Shown: positions 6,907-13,666 of the stretch, one piece after another
Numbering within the stretch: position 1 is the first letter of the stretch
Layout of the letters: every line of letters begins with the position of its first letter
Source: ZCTH02-B3 sp036563895
Lineage (GTDB): Bacteria > Bacillota > Bacilli > Paenibacillales > Paenibacillaceae
Direction: 5' to 3'
NCBI GenBank assembly: GCA_036563895.1
Contig: DATCLN010000207.1
Location: 1 to 24,044, forward strand
Length of the DNA: 24,044 nt
The notes under the pieces: model-generated
Database searches by the model: none
What the model was told of the DNA's origin: nothing
Seen by the model: the letters and a program-made list of their open reading frames with translations, nothing else
Made by a program: the position numbers and the translations under genes

Positions 6907-8192
6907 ATGTCCACTGCGAAGTACCCGGGGAAAGCTCTGATCGCTTTTCTGGTTCTCGGCAACATTGGTTTATGGGTCGCATTTCCGCCGGCCGACGACG
7001 GGACCCGGCCGGATTTTTTTCGTCAATACCTGGGCGAAATGATCGGCGCGACGATGATGTTGCTGATGGCGGTCGCCTTGTTGCTTTCGACTCGCTTGCG
7101 TTTCCTGGAACCGCTGTTCGGCGGGCTCGACAAAGTCTATGCGGCCCATCGGAACATCGGCATCATCGCGGGATTGCCGCTTCCCCTTCATTTTCTCGTC
7201 GTGCCGCTTGCCGAGGAAATTCCGCCCGGGCGGGCGCCCGGATATATTGCGTTTGGCGGACTCCTGGCACTGATCCTGCTGTCCCTTGCTCCGCGGCTCC
7301 CGGTCGTCCGGAAGCTGATCCGAATTCCTTATCGAGGTTGGCGGATCTCCCACAGGTTCATCGGGATTTTCTTCATCATGGGAACCGCCCATATGTTGCT
7401 GGTGGATGCGCTCGTCCGGACCACCGTGGTGCCTTTCGCGGTTTTGATGGCGGCTATCGCCACGGGCATCGCATCCTACGTCTATACCGAATTCATCGCG
7501 AAATTCTTGAGGCGAAAGGCCGTCTATCAGGTTCGGGAGGTCAATCGCCTCACTCCGACGGCAGTCGAAATCGTCTTGCAGCCGGTCAAGAAGCCATTGA
7601 AATTTACCGCCGGACAATTCGCGTTTGTCCGGTTCAAAGGGAATCGGGTGTTGTCCGAGCCGCATCCGTTTACGATCAGCAGCTCTCTGAAGGAGAACAA
7701 CCTGCGGCTGACCATTCGCGCTTCAGGCGATTATACGCATATCTGTACCATCATCTGAAAACCGGCGTTATCGCAATAGTCGAAGGCGACTATGGGATGA
7801 TGGATTACAGAAAGGGCGGAAAGGAACAAATCTGGATCGCGGGCGGGATCGGCGTGACGCCGTTCCTGAGCTGGATTCGCGACATGCCGCAGGATCTCGC
7901 CCACAGCATCGATTTTTTCTACACCGTAAGAACGAAAGACGAAGCGCTGTTTCTGTCCGAGATCCGTGAAGCGGCACAACGGCATCGCCATTTCCGCGTG
8001 TATGTCATTTATTCCGCCGAGCGGGGCAGGCTGACGGTCGAAGACATCGCAAGGACGGTGCCGGGAAATATAGCCGGCAAACACATCTATATGTGCGGAC
8101 CGTCAGCTATGCTGGCGTCATTCAGAAACGGTTTCCGCAGGATCGGGGTTCCGGCGCATGCCATTCATTACGAGGAATTTTCTTTCAGGTGA
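6907..8192 (+). pseudogene. ferric-reductase-like transmembrane flavoprotein, frameshifted
   Basis: The intact protein would have about 428 residues. The N-terminal half has about five or six membrane helices with paired histidines (AAHRN, PLHFLV, ISHRF, GTAHML) fitting haem coordination. An FAD-binding domain follows (SEPHPFTISSS), then an NAD(P)H-binding domain (AGGIGVTPFLSWI, IYMCGPSAML). This is the ferric reductase/NADPH-oxidase-like architecture, moving electrons from NAD(P)H through FAD and haem across the membrane. The first frame stops at 7756-7758. After codon ACG at 7735-7737 the homologous reading continues one frame over (YLYHHLKTGVIAIVEGDYG), so one base is missing near 7738-7739. 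ATG 6907 is preferred over GTG 6892 because AGGCAAGG lies just before it. The break could be a true mutation or an assembly error. Confidence 0.85.
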
Positions 8193-8310
8193 AAGAGGAT
8201 CGATGGCTGCATGTCCTGGCGGTGGGGCTGCCGATGGGGATCTAAATTTTACCTTCCCGGCCGAATATGATGCCATCCCGGGCGAAATCGAGGCGATCCA
8301 CGAAAAATAT

Positions 8311-8787
8311 TCAGTACCTGATCTTATTGGTTGAATGGATCCAGGCCTGAAACGGCGCATCGCCGTTTTCGACGGCCAGCTTGGCCATGGGAATCCGCCG
8401 CTGCTCAACGGGCAGGGCCAATTGTTCATAGATGAATTGATCGTCAAATCCTGCGCGGGCGGCATCTTCCCTGGTGCAGGCGTAGTAAACGGCTTTGGGC
8501 CTCGCCCAATAGATGGCGCCGATGCACATCGGGCACGGTTCGCAGCTTGTATAGATCTCGCAGTCCGTCAGCTGGAAGCTTCCCAGGCGCTGGCAGGCCC
8601 TGCGGATCGCCAGGATTTCCGCGTGGGCGGTCGGATCGTTCAGGGAAGTCACTTCGTTCCCCGCACTTCCGATCACTTCGCCGTTTTTGACCACCACCGC
8701 GCCGAACGGGCCGCCTCTTGAGCGGATGACATTTTCATGGGCAATCTGAATCGCGAGTTCCATGAATTTTCGTTTTTCTCTCTCCAC
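8311..8787 (-). CDS. guaD: guanine deaminase (CMP/dCMP deaminase-type zinc enzyme)
   Basis: A 158-residue cytidine-deaminase-fold enzyme closely resembling B. subtilis GuaD, which hydrolyses guanine to xanthine and ammonia in purine salvage and catabolism. The zinc site is intact: His55 and Glu57 in TAHAE and Cys85/Cys88 in SCEPCPMC. The GuaD-like tail FDDQFIYEQLALP and the C-terminal PFQAWIHSTNKIRY are also present; the latter contributes to the swapped active site in GuaD. The start is GTG with a textbook AGGAGG (8795-8800) eight bases ahead. It stands alone on the minus strand between decayed genes. The 118 bases between it and the frameshifted flavoprotein hold only short unassigned open stretches. 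Confidence 0.92.
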   Translation of the reverse strand: MEREKRKFMELAIQIAHENVIRSRGGPFGAVVVKNGEVIGSAGNEVTSLNDPTAHAEILAIRRACQRLGSFQLTDCEIYTSCEPCPMCIGAIYWARPKAVYYACTREDAARAGFDDQFIYEQLALPVEQRRIPMAKLAVENGDAPFQAWIHSTNKIRY

Positions 8788-8800
8788 TTCGCTAACCTCC

Positions 8801-9019
8801 TGGCTTCAATAGCCGATCCCGAGAGGGCGCTGTGATCCTCCGGAAACCAGCCCGAGGAAATCTGGATTCGTTACATCATTTCCGGTCAGGCTCTTGTACA
8901 AACGTTGGTGTTCAGCGCCTCGTAGCTATTAATCACCCCCCCCCCGGCGATTTTCTCCGGCTCCAGGTCATCCAGACTCCGTCCGCCATGGCGACCGGAT
9001 TCCAGGGAAGCACGATGTG
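8801..9019. other. no gene recognised; contains a run of ten C
   Basis: No supported gene lies between the guaD ribosome site and the kinase remnant. The one odd item is a C10 homopolymer at 8936-8945. A short plus-strand stretch near 8846-8920 reads PEEIWIRYIISGQALVQTLV before a stop and looks protein-like, but I cannot assign it. Confidence 0.4.
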
Positions 9020-9300
9020 CAGTCGCGGTCTTGACTGTTCGTGGACGTGGATCCGGATGGACGGGTTTTTCGGGGGCCGGCATCCAGGAAAACCGTGCTT
9101 CCCTTGGTCTTCAGCCGGTTTTTCGCCACGGGCAAGGTCCGGGGCAAAAAGAAGGGCGGCTCGGCCTGGCCGTCTGCAAGGAAATCGTCCAGGCCCACGG
9201 CGGGCGCATCCGGGCGAAAAGCCAGCCCGGCAAGGGCAGCACGTTCTCCTTCTCCCTGCCCGTCCACGAGGCCGTCGTGCCGGAAAAACGGATTGTATGA
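9020..9300 (+). pseudogene. C-terminal remnant of a sensor histidine kinase
   Basis: The last about 45 residues are a clear HATPase_c tail: LGLAVCKEIVQAHGGRIRAK followed by GKGSTFSFSLP, ending at TGA 9298-9300. Upstream, a neighbouring frame reads VFSRFFATGKVRGKKKGGS, the expected F-box and start of the G2 box, so at least one frameshift lies near 9150-9165. A degenerate G1-like VRGRGSGW precedes it. The dimerisation domain, sensor and membrane segments are absent. The ATP-lid fragment alone could not work. Which kinase it came from cannot be told. Confidence 0.65.
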
Positions 9301-9324
9301 TACAATCCTTATATGTATGATACA
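9290..9324 (+). promoter_or_regulatory. promoter with two copies of a palindromic operator
   Basis: GGATTGTATGATACAATCC (9290-9308) is a perfect 9+1+9 palindrome. Its core TGTATGATACA is repeated at 9314-9324, with centres exactly 20 bases apart, about two helical turns. A promoter fits inside: TTGTAT (9293-9298), 17 bases, TATGAT (9316-9321). The two palindromes therefore cover the -35 and -10 boxes, as expected for a repressor operator. The first gene downstream is the macro-domain gene at 9467. I cannot name the regulator. Confidence 0.55.
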
Positions 9325-9384
9325 GGATACAGGTCCAATGATGGGATAAGGAAATTTCCCGCAATCACGACCACGAAACGGAAG

Positions 9385-9411
9385 GTCCTGATCATCCACG
9401 ATGATCAGGAC
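9385..9411 (+). repeat. perfect 12-bp inverted repeat in the macro-gene leader
   Basis: GTCCTGATCATC (9385-9396) and GATGATCAGGAC (9400-9411) are exact reverse complements around a CAC loop. The hairpin falls between the palindromic promoter and the ribosome site of the macro-domain gene. No T-run follows, so it does not look like a terminator. It may be a leader RNA structure or a protein-binding site. Confidence 0.6.
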
Positions 9412-9466
9412 GTCGGCCAGCTGGTCGGGCTGGGATGGACAGGCGGATTTCAGCGGAGGGATGGAA

Positions 9467-9979
9467 ATGCCTCTCACCCTGGTCCAGCAGGACATCACGC
9501 AGATGCAGGTGGACGCCATCGTGAACGCGGCGAACACGCAGCTGAAGATGGGCGGCGGGGTGTGCGGCGCCATTTTCCGGGCGGCCGGGCCGGAGGAGAT
9601 GCAGGCCGCCTGCGACAGGCTGGCGCCCATCCGCACGGGCGAGGCGGTGATCACGCCGGGGTTCAGGCTGCCGGCGAAATATGTGATTCACACCGCGGGT
9701 CCGATCTATCAGGACGGGCGGCACGACGAAGAGGAACTGCTCCGGTCGTGCTATCTGAACAGCCTGAGGCTCGCCGCGGAGAACGGCTGCAGGTCCGTCG
9801 CCTTCCCGCTGATTTCCAGCGGCATCTACGGCTATCCGAAGGAGGAGGCCGTGCGGGTGGCGGTCGGCGCCATCCGGGAGTTCCTCAGGGAACGCGATCT
9901 GGACGTGTATCTGGTGCTGTTCGACAAGGAAGCCATGGCCATCGGCGAGAAGCTGACCGGCCAGGGCGCAGAATCGTGA
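9467..9979 (+). CDS. macro domain protein (ADP-ribose binding, MacroD/YmdB-like)
   Basis: A 170-residue single macro domain. The ADP-ribose pocket is recognisable: IVNAANTQLKMGGGVCGAIF (from residue 18) and PLISSGIYGYP (residues 114-124), with AKYVIHTAGPIY between. Such proteins remove ADP-ribose from proteins or deacetylate O-acetyl-ADP-ribose. In MacroD/YmdB enzymes the loop reads GGVDGAI with a catalytic Asp; here it is GGVCGAI, so Cys33 replaces that Asp and the usual activity is uncertain. ATG 9467 is preferred: GGAGGG (9455-9460) is six bases ahead, whereas ATG 9461 abuts it. The gene is probably transcribed from the palindrome-covered promoter at 9290-9324. Confidence 0.9.
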   Translation: MPLTLVQQDITQMQVDAIVNAANTQLKMGGGVCGAIFRAAGPEEMQAACDRLAPIRTGEAVITPGFRLPAKYVIHTAGPIYQDGRHDEEELLRSCYLNSLRLAAENGCRSVAFPLISSGIYGYPKEEAVRVAVGAIREFLRERDLDVYLVLFDKEAMAIGEKLTGQGAES

Positions 9980-9996
9980 CGGCGGGGATAAAAGAT

Positions 9997-10200
9997 CAAA
10001 AAAGGTCAAACCCGCAACAGCGACAAAAATGCATTTATTTTTGCGTTTTCATGGCTCATGGGGGCCAATTGCGACAAAAGTGCATTTATTTTTCGGCGGA
10101 TTCTCGGAGATCGCACAAATTTTTCCATTTAAATGCACAAAATGCCTTTGTTTTCCCGAGAAGGCCGTTTTCATGGGAAAATAAAGGCATTTTTGTCGTA
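9997..10200. repeat. cluster of AT-rich interspersed repeats (MITE-like), split by the IS
   Basis: A motif close to CGACAAAAATGCMTTTATTTT occurs at 10021-10041 and 10072-10092 (plus strand), in weaker form at 10135-10157 (GCACAAAATGCCTTTGTTTT), and inverted at 10179-10199. CGTTTTCATGG occurs at 10044-10054 and 10166-10176. The outer edges are also inverted: AGGTCAAA near 10003 and TTTTTTGACCT at about 11839-11849, beyond the IS. Before the insertion this was an about 215-base palindromic-ended, AT-rich block between the macro gene and mpg. The first copy can fold as a hairpin (CAAAAAT/ATTTTTG). No gene is visible. Confidence 0.6.
10196..10200. repeat. target-site duplication TCGTA, left copy
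   Basis: TCGTA directly precedes the left terminal inverted repeat and is repeated directly after the right one (11833-11837). A five-base duplication is a plausible length for IS1380-type insertion. Confidence 0.85.
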
Positions 10201-11832
10201 CCTGAATCCGTGATCATCAATTATTGATGAAAATGCGAGAAAAAGCAGGCAAATCAGGCCCCGAAGGCGAATGGTTTTATCATGAATCTTTCACCTGCGG
10301 GGTGTCTTATGAAAATCCGGTTCGTTCGCTCCAAAGAGATGATCCTTTCCACCCATGCCGGCCTGGCAACCGTGGGTGCCTTGCTGGCCCACACCCGGTT
10401 GGCTTGGCGCTTGAACCGAACACGCCTTTCGGACTCGGAAAATCCTTGGCATTCCCATGCCGACGTGATGAAAAGTTACATCGGGCTCCTCTGCCAAGGC
10501 AAGAGCGATTTTGACCATATTGAGCCGTTTCGCGACGACGATGTCTTCCGAATCTGCCTGCAACTGCAAAAGGTGCCCTCCAGCCCGACGCTTCGCCAAC
10601 GCTTGGATCGGGCGGCCGCCGAAGCGGCAGGATGGAACGAGATTCTGCTGGAGGAATCGGCCGACCTGATTCGTCGGGTCCAGGCACCGCTGACCGGTCT
10701 TCCGGCCGGTTCGGACATCCTGGTCCCGCTGGACATCGACGTTTCGCCCTTTGACAATTCCGGTACCCGAAAAGAAGGTGTCTGCCGCACGTACAAAGGT
10801 TTCGACGGTTACGCGCCCATCTTTGCTTACTTGGGCCAGGAGGGCTATGCCGTCAACGCCGAACTGCGGGAAGGCAGCACCCATGTCCAGAACGGAACGG
10901 CTGCCTTTCTGGCCCAAAGCATTGCATATGCACGGCGCGTAACGGATCTTCCGCTTCTGGTCCGCATGGACGCGGGAAACGACAGCCTCGAAAACCTGCG
11001 CGTCTGTCACCGTGAACAGGTGGATTATATCATCAAGGCCAACCTCCGTAAGGAACCGAAGGAACTGTGGCTGCGCATCGCCGAGTCGTCGGGCATTGGT
11101 TGCCAGCAACGGGAAGGCAAGAAGGAGTATGTCGGGTTCATCGAGTTTACGGAACAGGGCTTTGACCGGCCGCTGCGGCAAGTCTTCCACGTGATCGAAC
11201 GGACGATGGACCGAAACGGTCAAATGTTTCTGGTTCCGGAGATTGAAGTGAACGTGTACTGGACGTCGCTCCGGTGCGGACCGTGGCGGGTCATCGAGCT
11301 GTACCGGGATCATGGAACAAGCGAGCAGTTTCACAGCGAAATCAAGACGGATCTGGACCTGGAGCGGTTGCCGGCCGGGAAGTTTGCCACGAACCAGCTG
11401 GTGCTTCATGCCGGCATCTTTGCCTACAATCTATTGCGGATCATCGGTCAGGAAAGCCTGAGGGAAGACGATGCGCCGATTCGCGGAAAGGTAAAGCGCC
11501 GGCGAATCCGTACGGTGATTCAAAACATCATCTACATGGCGGTGCGACTGGTTCGACATGCGCGGAGTCTGATCTTCAGCTTCGGAAAACACAGTCCCTG
11601 GTCACCGGTGCTGGAGCGAATCTACCGGACGTTTGCCTGATGCGAGAAAGAAGACGAAACCGTTATGGGATGGCCTGGCGAAAGACCTTTGTTCGTCAGG
11701 TCTGTTCGACATGGCCAAAACCGGTGGTACAAGTCATGATGCGCCCTTCTGCCAGCGGGCGAAGCAGTTGGTTCGTGATGAACATGGAAATAGTCCGGTC
11801 AAGGAGGATTCATAGAAGTTCACGGATTCAGG
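10201..11832 (+). mobile_element. complete IS1380-family insertion sequence, 1632 bp
   Basis: The element is bounded by 13-base inverted repeats: CCTGAATCCGTGA at 10201-10213 and its exact complement TCACGGATTCAGG at 11820-11832. It is flanked by the five-base duplication TCGTA. It contains one intact IS1380-type transposase and about 180 non-coding bases at the right end. A 17-base perfect palindrome (10214-10230, TCATCAAT-T-ATTGATGA) lies right inside the left end. The intact ORF, exact repeats and exact duplication suggest a recent insertion, into the pre-existing repeat cluster. Confidence 0.92.
10282..11640 (+). CDS. IS1380-family DDE transposase
   Basis: A 452-residue transposase of normal length for the family. 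Visible hallmarks are VPLDIDVSPFDNSGTRKEG (first catalytic Asp, about D153), RMDAGNDSLENL (second Asp, about D230/D234) and LYRDHGTSEQFHSEIKTDL (catalytic Glu347 in the YR...E signature). The N-terminal about 110 residues would bind the ends. The protein is uninterrupted, so the element may be active. ATG 10282 has only a weak upstream purine run; ATG 10309 (MKIRFVRSKEMI), where similarity probably begins, is an alternative start. The gene lies wholly between the terminal repeats. Confidence 0.93.
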   Translation: MNLSPAGCLMKIRFVRSKEMILSTHAGLATVGALLAHTRLAWRLNRTRLSDSENPWHSHADVMKSYIGLLCQGKSDFDHIEPFRDDDVFRICLQLQKVPSSPTLRQRLDRAAAEAAGWNEILLEESADLIRRVQAPLTGLPAGSDILVPLDIDVSPFDNSGTRKEGVCRTYKGFDGYAPIFAYLGQEGYAVNAELREGSTHVQNGTAAFLAQSIAYARRVTDLPLLVRMDAGNDSLENLRVCHREQVDYIIKANLRKEPKELWLRIAESSGIGCQQREGKKEYVGFIEFTEQGFDRPLRQVFHVIERTMDRNGQMFLVPEIEVNVYWTSLRCGPWRVIELYRDHGTSEQFHSEIKTDLDLERLPAGKFATNQLVLHAGIFAYNLLRIIGQESLREDDAPIRGKVKRRRIRTVIQNIIYMAVRLVRHARSLIFSFGKHSPWSPVLERIYRTFA

Positions 11833-11837
11833 TCGTA
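11833..11837. repeat. target-site duplication TCGTA, right copy
   Basis: Exact match to 10196-10200. Removing the IS and one copy rejoins the AT-rich repeat block, whose right edge ends near 11849. Confidence 0.85.
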
Positions 11838-11930
11838 GTTTTTTGACCTGTCCTCTCCCGGCCCCGCACTCGGTTCCCCGCCCCGGAAGAAGCAATGTGT
11901 TCTCTACCTTGAGATGGAGGGATTTTCGGA

Positions 11931-12521
11931 ATGCCGCCGTTTCGGCCTGTGGACGCCTCTTTTTTTGAACGGCCGACGCTGGAGCTGGCGCGCGCGCTGA
12001 TCGGCATGGTGCTGGTGAAAGAAACGGAGGAGGGCATTGCCGCCGGGTGGATCGTGGAGACGGAAGCCTACATCGGCCCGCACGACCGCGCGGCGCACAG
12101 CTACGGAAACCGCCGGACGCCGCGGACGGAGATCATGTACGGTCCGCCGGGCTACGCCTATACCTACGTGATGCACACGCATTGCCTCATGAATGTGGTG
12201 AGCGGGAAACCGGGCCATCCCGAAGCCATCCTGATCCGCTCGGTGGAACCCTGCGAGGGAATCGAGCTGATGCGCCGGCGGCGCGGACCCGTGAAAAAGG
12301 AGCGGGACCTGACGAGCGGGCCTGGCAAGCTGACGAAGGCGCTGGGCATCACCATCCGGGATTACGGAAGGCCGCTGTTCGAAGCGCCACTGTATATCGC
12401 GGAGGGCAGGCCGGCGGGGGAAATCGCGGCGGGTCCCCGCATCGGGATCGACAACGCCGGGGAGGCGAAGGAATATCCGTGGCGCTTCTGGGAAAAGGGC
12501 AATTCCTTCGTGTCGAGGTGA
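11931..12521 (+). CDS. mpg: DNA-3-methyladenine glycosylase (AAG/MPG family)
   Basis: A 196-residue enzyme of the AAG/MPG family, which excises alkylated and deaminated purines to start base-excision repair. The recognisable order is LARALIGMVLV, then IVETEAYIGPHDRAAHSYGN (active-site Glu in the ETEAY segment), MYGPPGYAYTYVMHTHCLMN, AILIRSVEP, and LTSGPGKLTKALGI near the C-terminus. Length is normal. GGAGGG (11914-11919) lies nine bases before the ATG. It lies just downstream of the IS insertion, which may have separated it from its original promoter. The last four bases overlap a GTG that opens an SLH-like fragment. Confidence 0.95.
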   Translation: MPPFRPVDASFFERPTLELARALIGMVLVKETEEGIAAGWIVETEAYIGPHDRAAHSYGNRRTPRTEIMYGPPGYAYTYVMHTHCLMNVVSGKPGHPEAILIRSVEPCEGIELMRRRRGPVKKERDLTSGPGKLTKALGITIRDYGRPLFEAPLYIAEGRPAGEIAAGPRIGIDNAGEAKEYPWRFWEKGNSFVSR

Positions 12522-12682
12522 CCCGAAGGGTTGAAACCATCGTCGGCGCCGGGCTGACGAGCGGCCGGGCGGCAGGACGGCTGGACCCCGGAGGCCTGCT
12601 CACGCGGGCGGAAGCGGCCGCCGTGATCCACCGGTTCCTGCGGCATTTCGGCCTGATCCAGCATCATAGAATCAGAATGTGA
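12518..12682 (+). pseudogene. orphan SLH-repeat fragment
   Basis: A 54-codon frame immediately after mpg reads VETIVGAGLTSGRAAGRLDP and then LLTRAEAAAVIHRFLR, matching the body of one S-layer-homology repeat (the conserved TRAEAAxxxxR signature). There is no signal peptide, no ribosome site and only one repeat, so it is most likely the remains of an S-layer-anchored protein. Its end overlaps the 3' end of the LysM gene on the other strand. The SLH/CAP gene 1 kb away is a possible source. Confidence 0.5.
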
Positions 12683-13475
12683 CTGGCACTTCCACCAGGT
12701 CCTGGACGCTGCCGTCGCGGGGGCTGCGCGTGTACACCAGCAGCGTGCCCGTCCGCGCGGACGGCGGATGGTCGAACCGGATGACGTCCTCGAACCGTCC
12801 GAAGGCGGGCGCCCCTTCCGAAGCGGTCACCGGGCGTTCGCGAACGACGACGCGGTCGGCGGCGTCGCGGATCTGGTACAGCACGTTCGCCTCGAAGGCG
12901 CGGGCCGCGCCCACCAGCGGCTGTCCGGACGCGATGCGCGAGCCGGGCAGCGGCTGGAACACCACGATATTGGTGGATGAAGGAAGGGGAATAATCAGCC
13001 GGTATCCGGGATAGATGAGATCGGGGGAAAGCCCCGGCCGGTCCCGGTTCGCCCGGATGATTTCGGCGAGCGGGACGCCGTAGCGGCGGGAGATGCGATA
13101 CAGCGTATCTCCCACTTCCGTTTCATACACGAAGGCGGGAACGTAGATGAGCTGGGCGACGCTGAGGATGTCCGGCTGCTCCAGGCGGTTCAGTGCGGCC
13201 AGCATGTCGGTCCCGACGGAATATCGGTCGGCGATGCGGTAGATCGTGTCGCCCGGCGCCGCCTGGTGAAGCACGCCGCTGTGCTCCGTCATGCCCGGCA
13301 GGCGGATCAGGACGGCCCAGCCGGGGTAGATGAGATCGGGTTCCGTGATGGGGGGATACAGCGCGTTCTGGCGGATCAGGTCGGGCAGGGATGCGCCCGT
13401 CCGGTTGGCGATCTCGTACAAGGTGTCGCCGGATTGGATCGTGTACAGCACATGGGTTCCCGGAACAATCGGCAT
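12672..13475 (-). CDS. LysM protein with three LysM repeats and C-terminal Gmad2 domain
   Basis: A 267-residue protein. Three LysM peptidoglycan-binding repeats (about residues 8-57, 68-112 and 115-163, each with a GDT-IYRI or GDTLYxI core and a closing IYPG/IYVP) precede a Gmad2-type immunoglobulin-like domain (about 171-267, FQPLPGSRIASGQPLVG onward). Gmad2 is found in spore germination and lipoprotein contexts, so a spore or wall location is likely. No signal peptide is visible, which fits a spore-coat or cortex protein made in the mother cell; that is inference. ATG 13475 is preferred because AGGAG lies 11 bases upstream. An in-frame ATG at 13514 adds 13 residues but has no good ribosome site. 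Confidence 0.85.
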   Translation of the reverse strand: MPIVPGTHVLYTIQSGDTLYEIANRTGASLPDLIRQNALYPPITEPDLIYPGWAVLIRLPGMTEHSGVLHQAAPGDTIYRIADRYSVGTDMLAALNRLEQPDILSVAQLIYVPAFVYETEVGDTLYRISRRYGVPLAEIIRANRDRPGLSPDLIYPGYRLIIPLPSSTNIVVFQPLPGSRIASGQPLVGAARAFEANVLYQIRDAADRVVVRERPVTASEGAPAFGRFEDVIRFDHPPSARTGTLLVYTRSPRDGSVQDLVEVPVTF

Positions 13476-13559
13476 CGCTGATGACACTCCTGTCGTCTGG
13501 GTGTTCATCCCCATCCTATGCCGATCCGCCCAAAGACGTGCGTCCCGGGAGATCCGAGG

Positions 13560-13663
13560 GCGTTGCGGTCCGAGGCGTTACAGTCCGAAACGTTGCGGTT
13601 CGAAGTGTTGAAGACCGGACGTTACATTCCGAAAGGTTGCGGGCTCAAGCGTCAGGGTCGAAA
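13560..13663. repeat. degenerate 15-bp tandem repeat, about seven copies
   Basis: Copies start at 13560, 13575, 13590, 13605, 13620 (14 bases), 13634 and 13649, with a consensus near GCGTTGCGGTCCGAA. They fill the gap between the LysM gene start and the 3' end of the SLH/CAP gene. The spacing is regular while bases vary, so the array is old. No hairpin or coding function is evident. Confidence 0.7.
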
Positions 13664-13666
13664 ATC

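Noticed and set aside
8193..8310. Short open stretches after the flavoprotein (for example reading NFTFPAEYDAIPGEIEAIHE)
   Set aside because: Too short, no start or ribosome site, and no family I recognise. It could be relic sequence but cannot be supported as a gene.
8936..8945. C10 tract as a phase-variation switch
   Set aside because: It is not within or just ahead of any intact gene. It may only be a mutation- or error-prone homopolymer.
9385..9411. Hairpin as an intrinsic terminator
   Set aside because: It is followed by GTCGGCC, not a T-run, and it lies upstream of the gene it would serve.
9380..9425. Response-regulator-like peptide VLIIHDDQDVGQLV near the hairpin
   Set aside because: Similarity ends after about 14 residues. 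The Asp pair comes from the palindrome, which reads almost the same on the other strand.
10020..10200. Repeat cluster as a CRISPR array
   Set aside because: Copies differ from each other, occur in both orientations and have irregular spacing. No cas gene is near.
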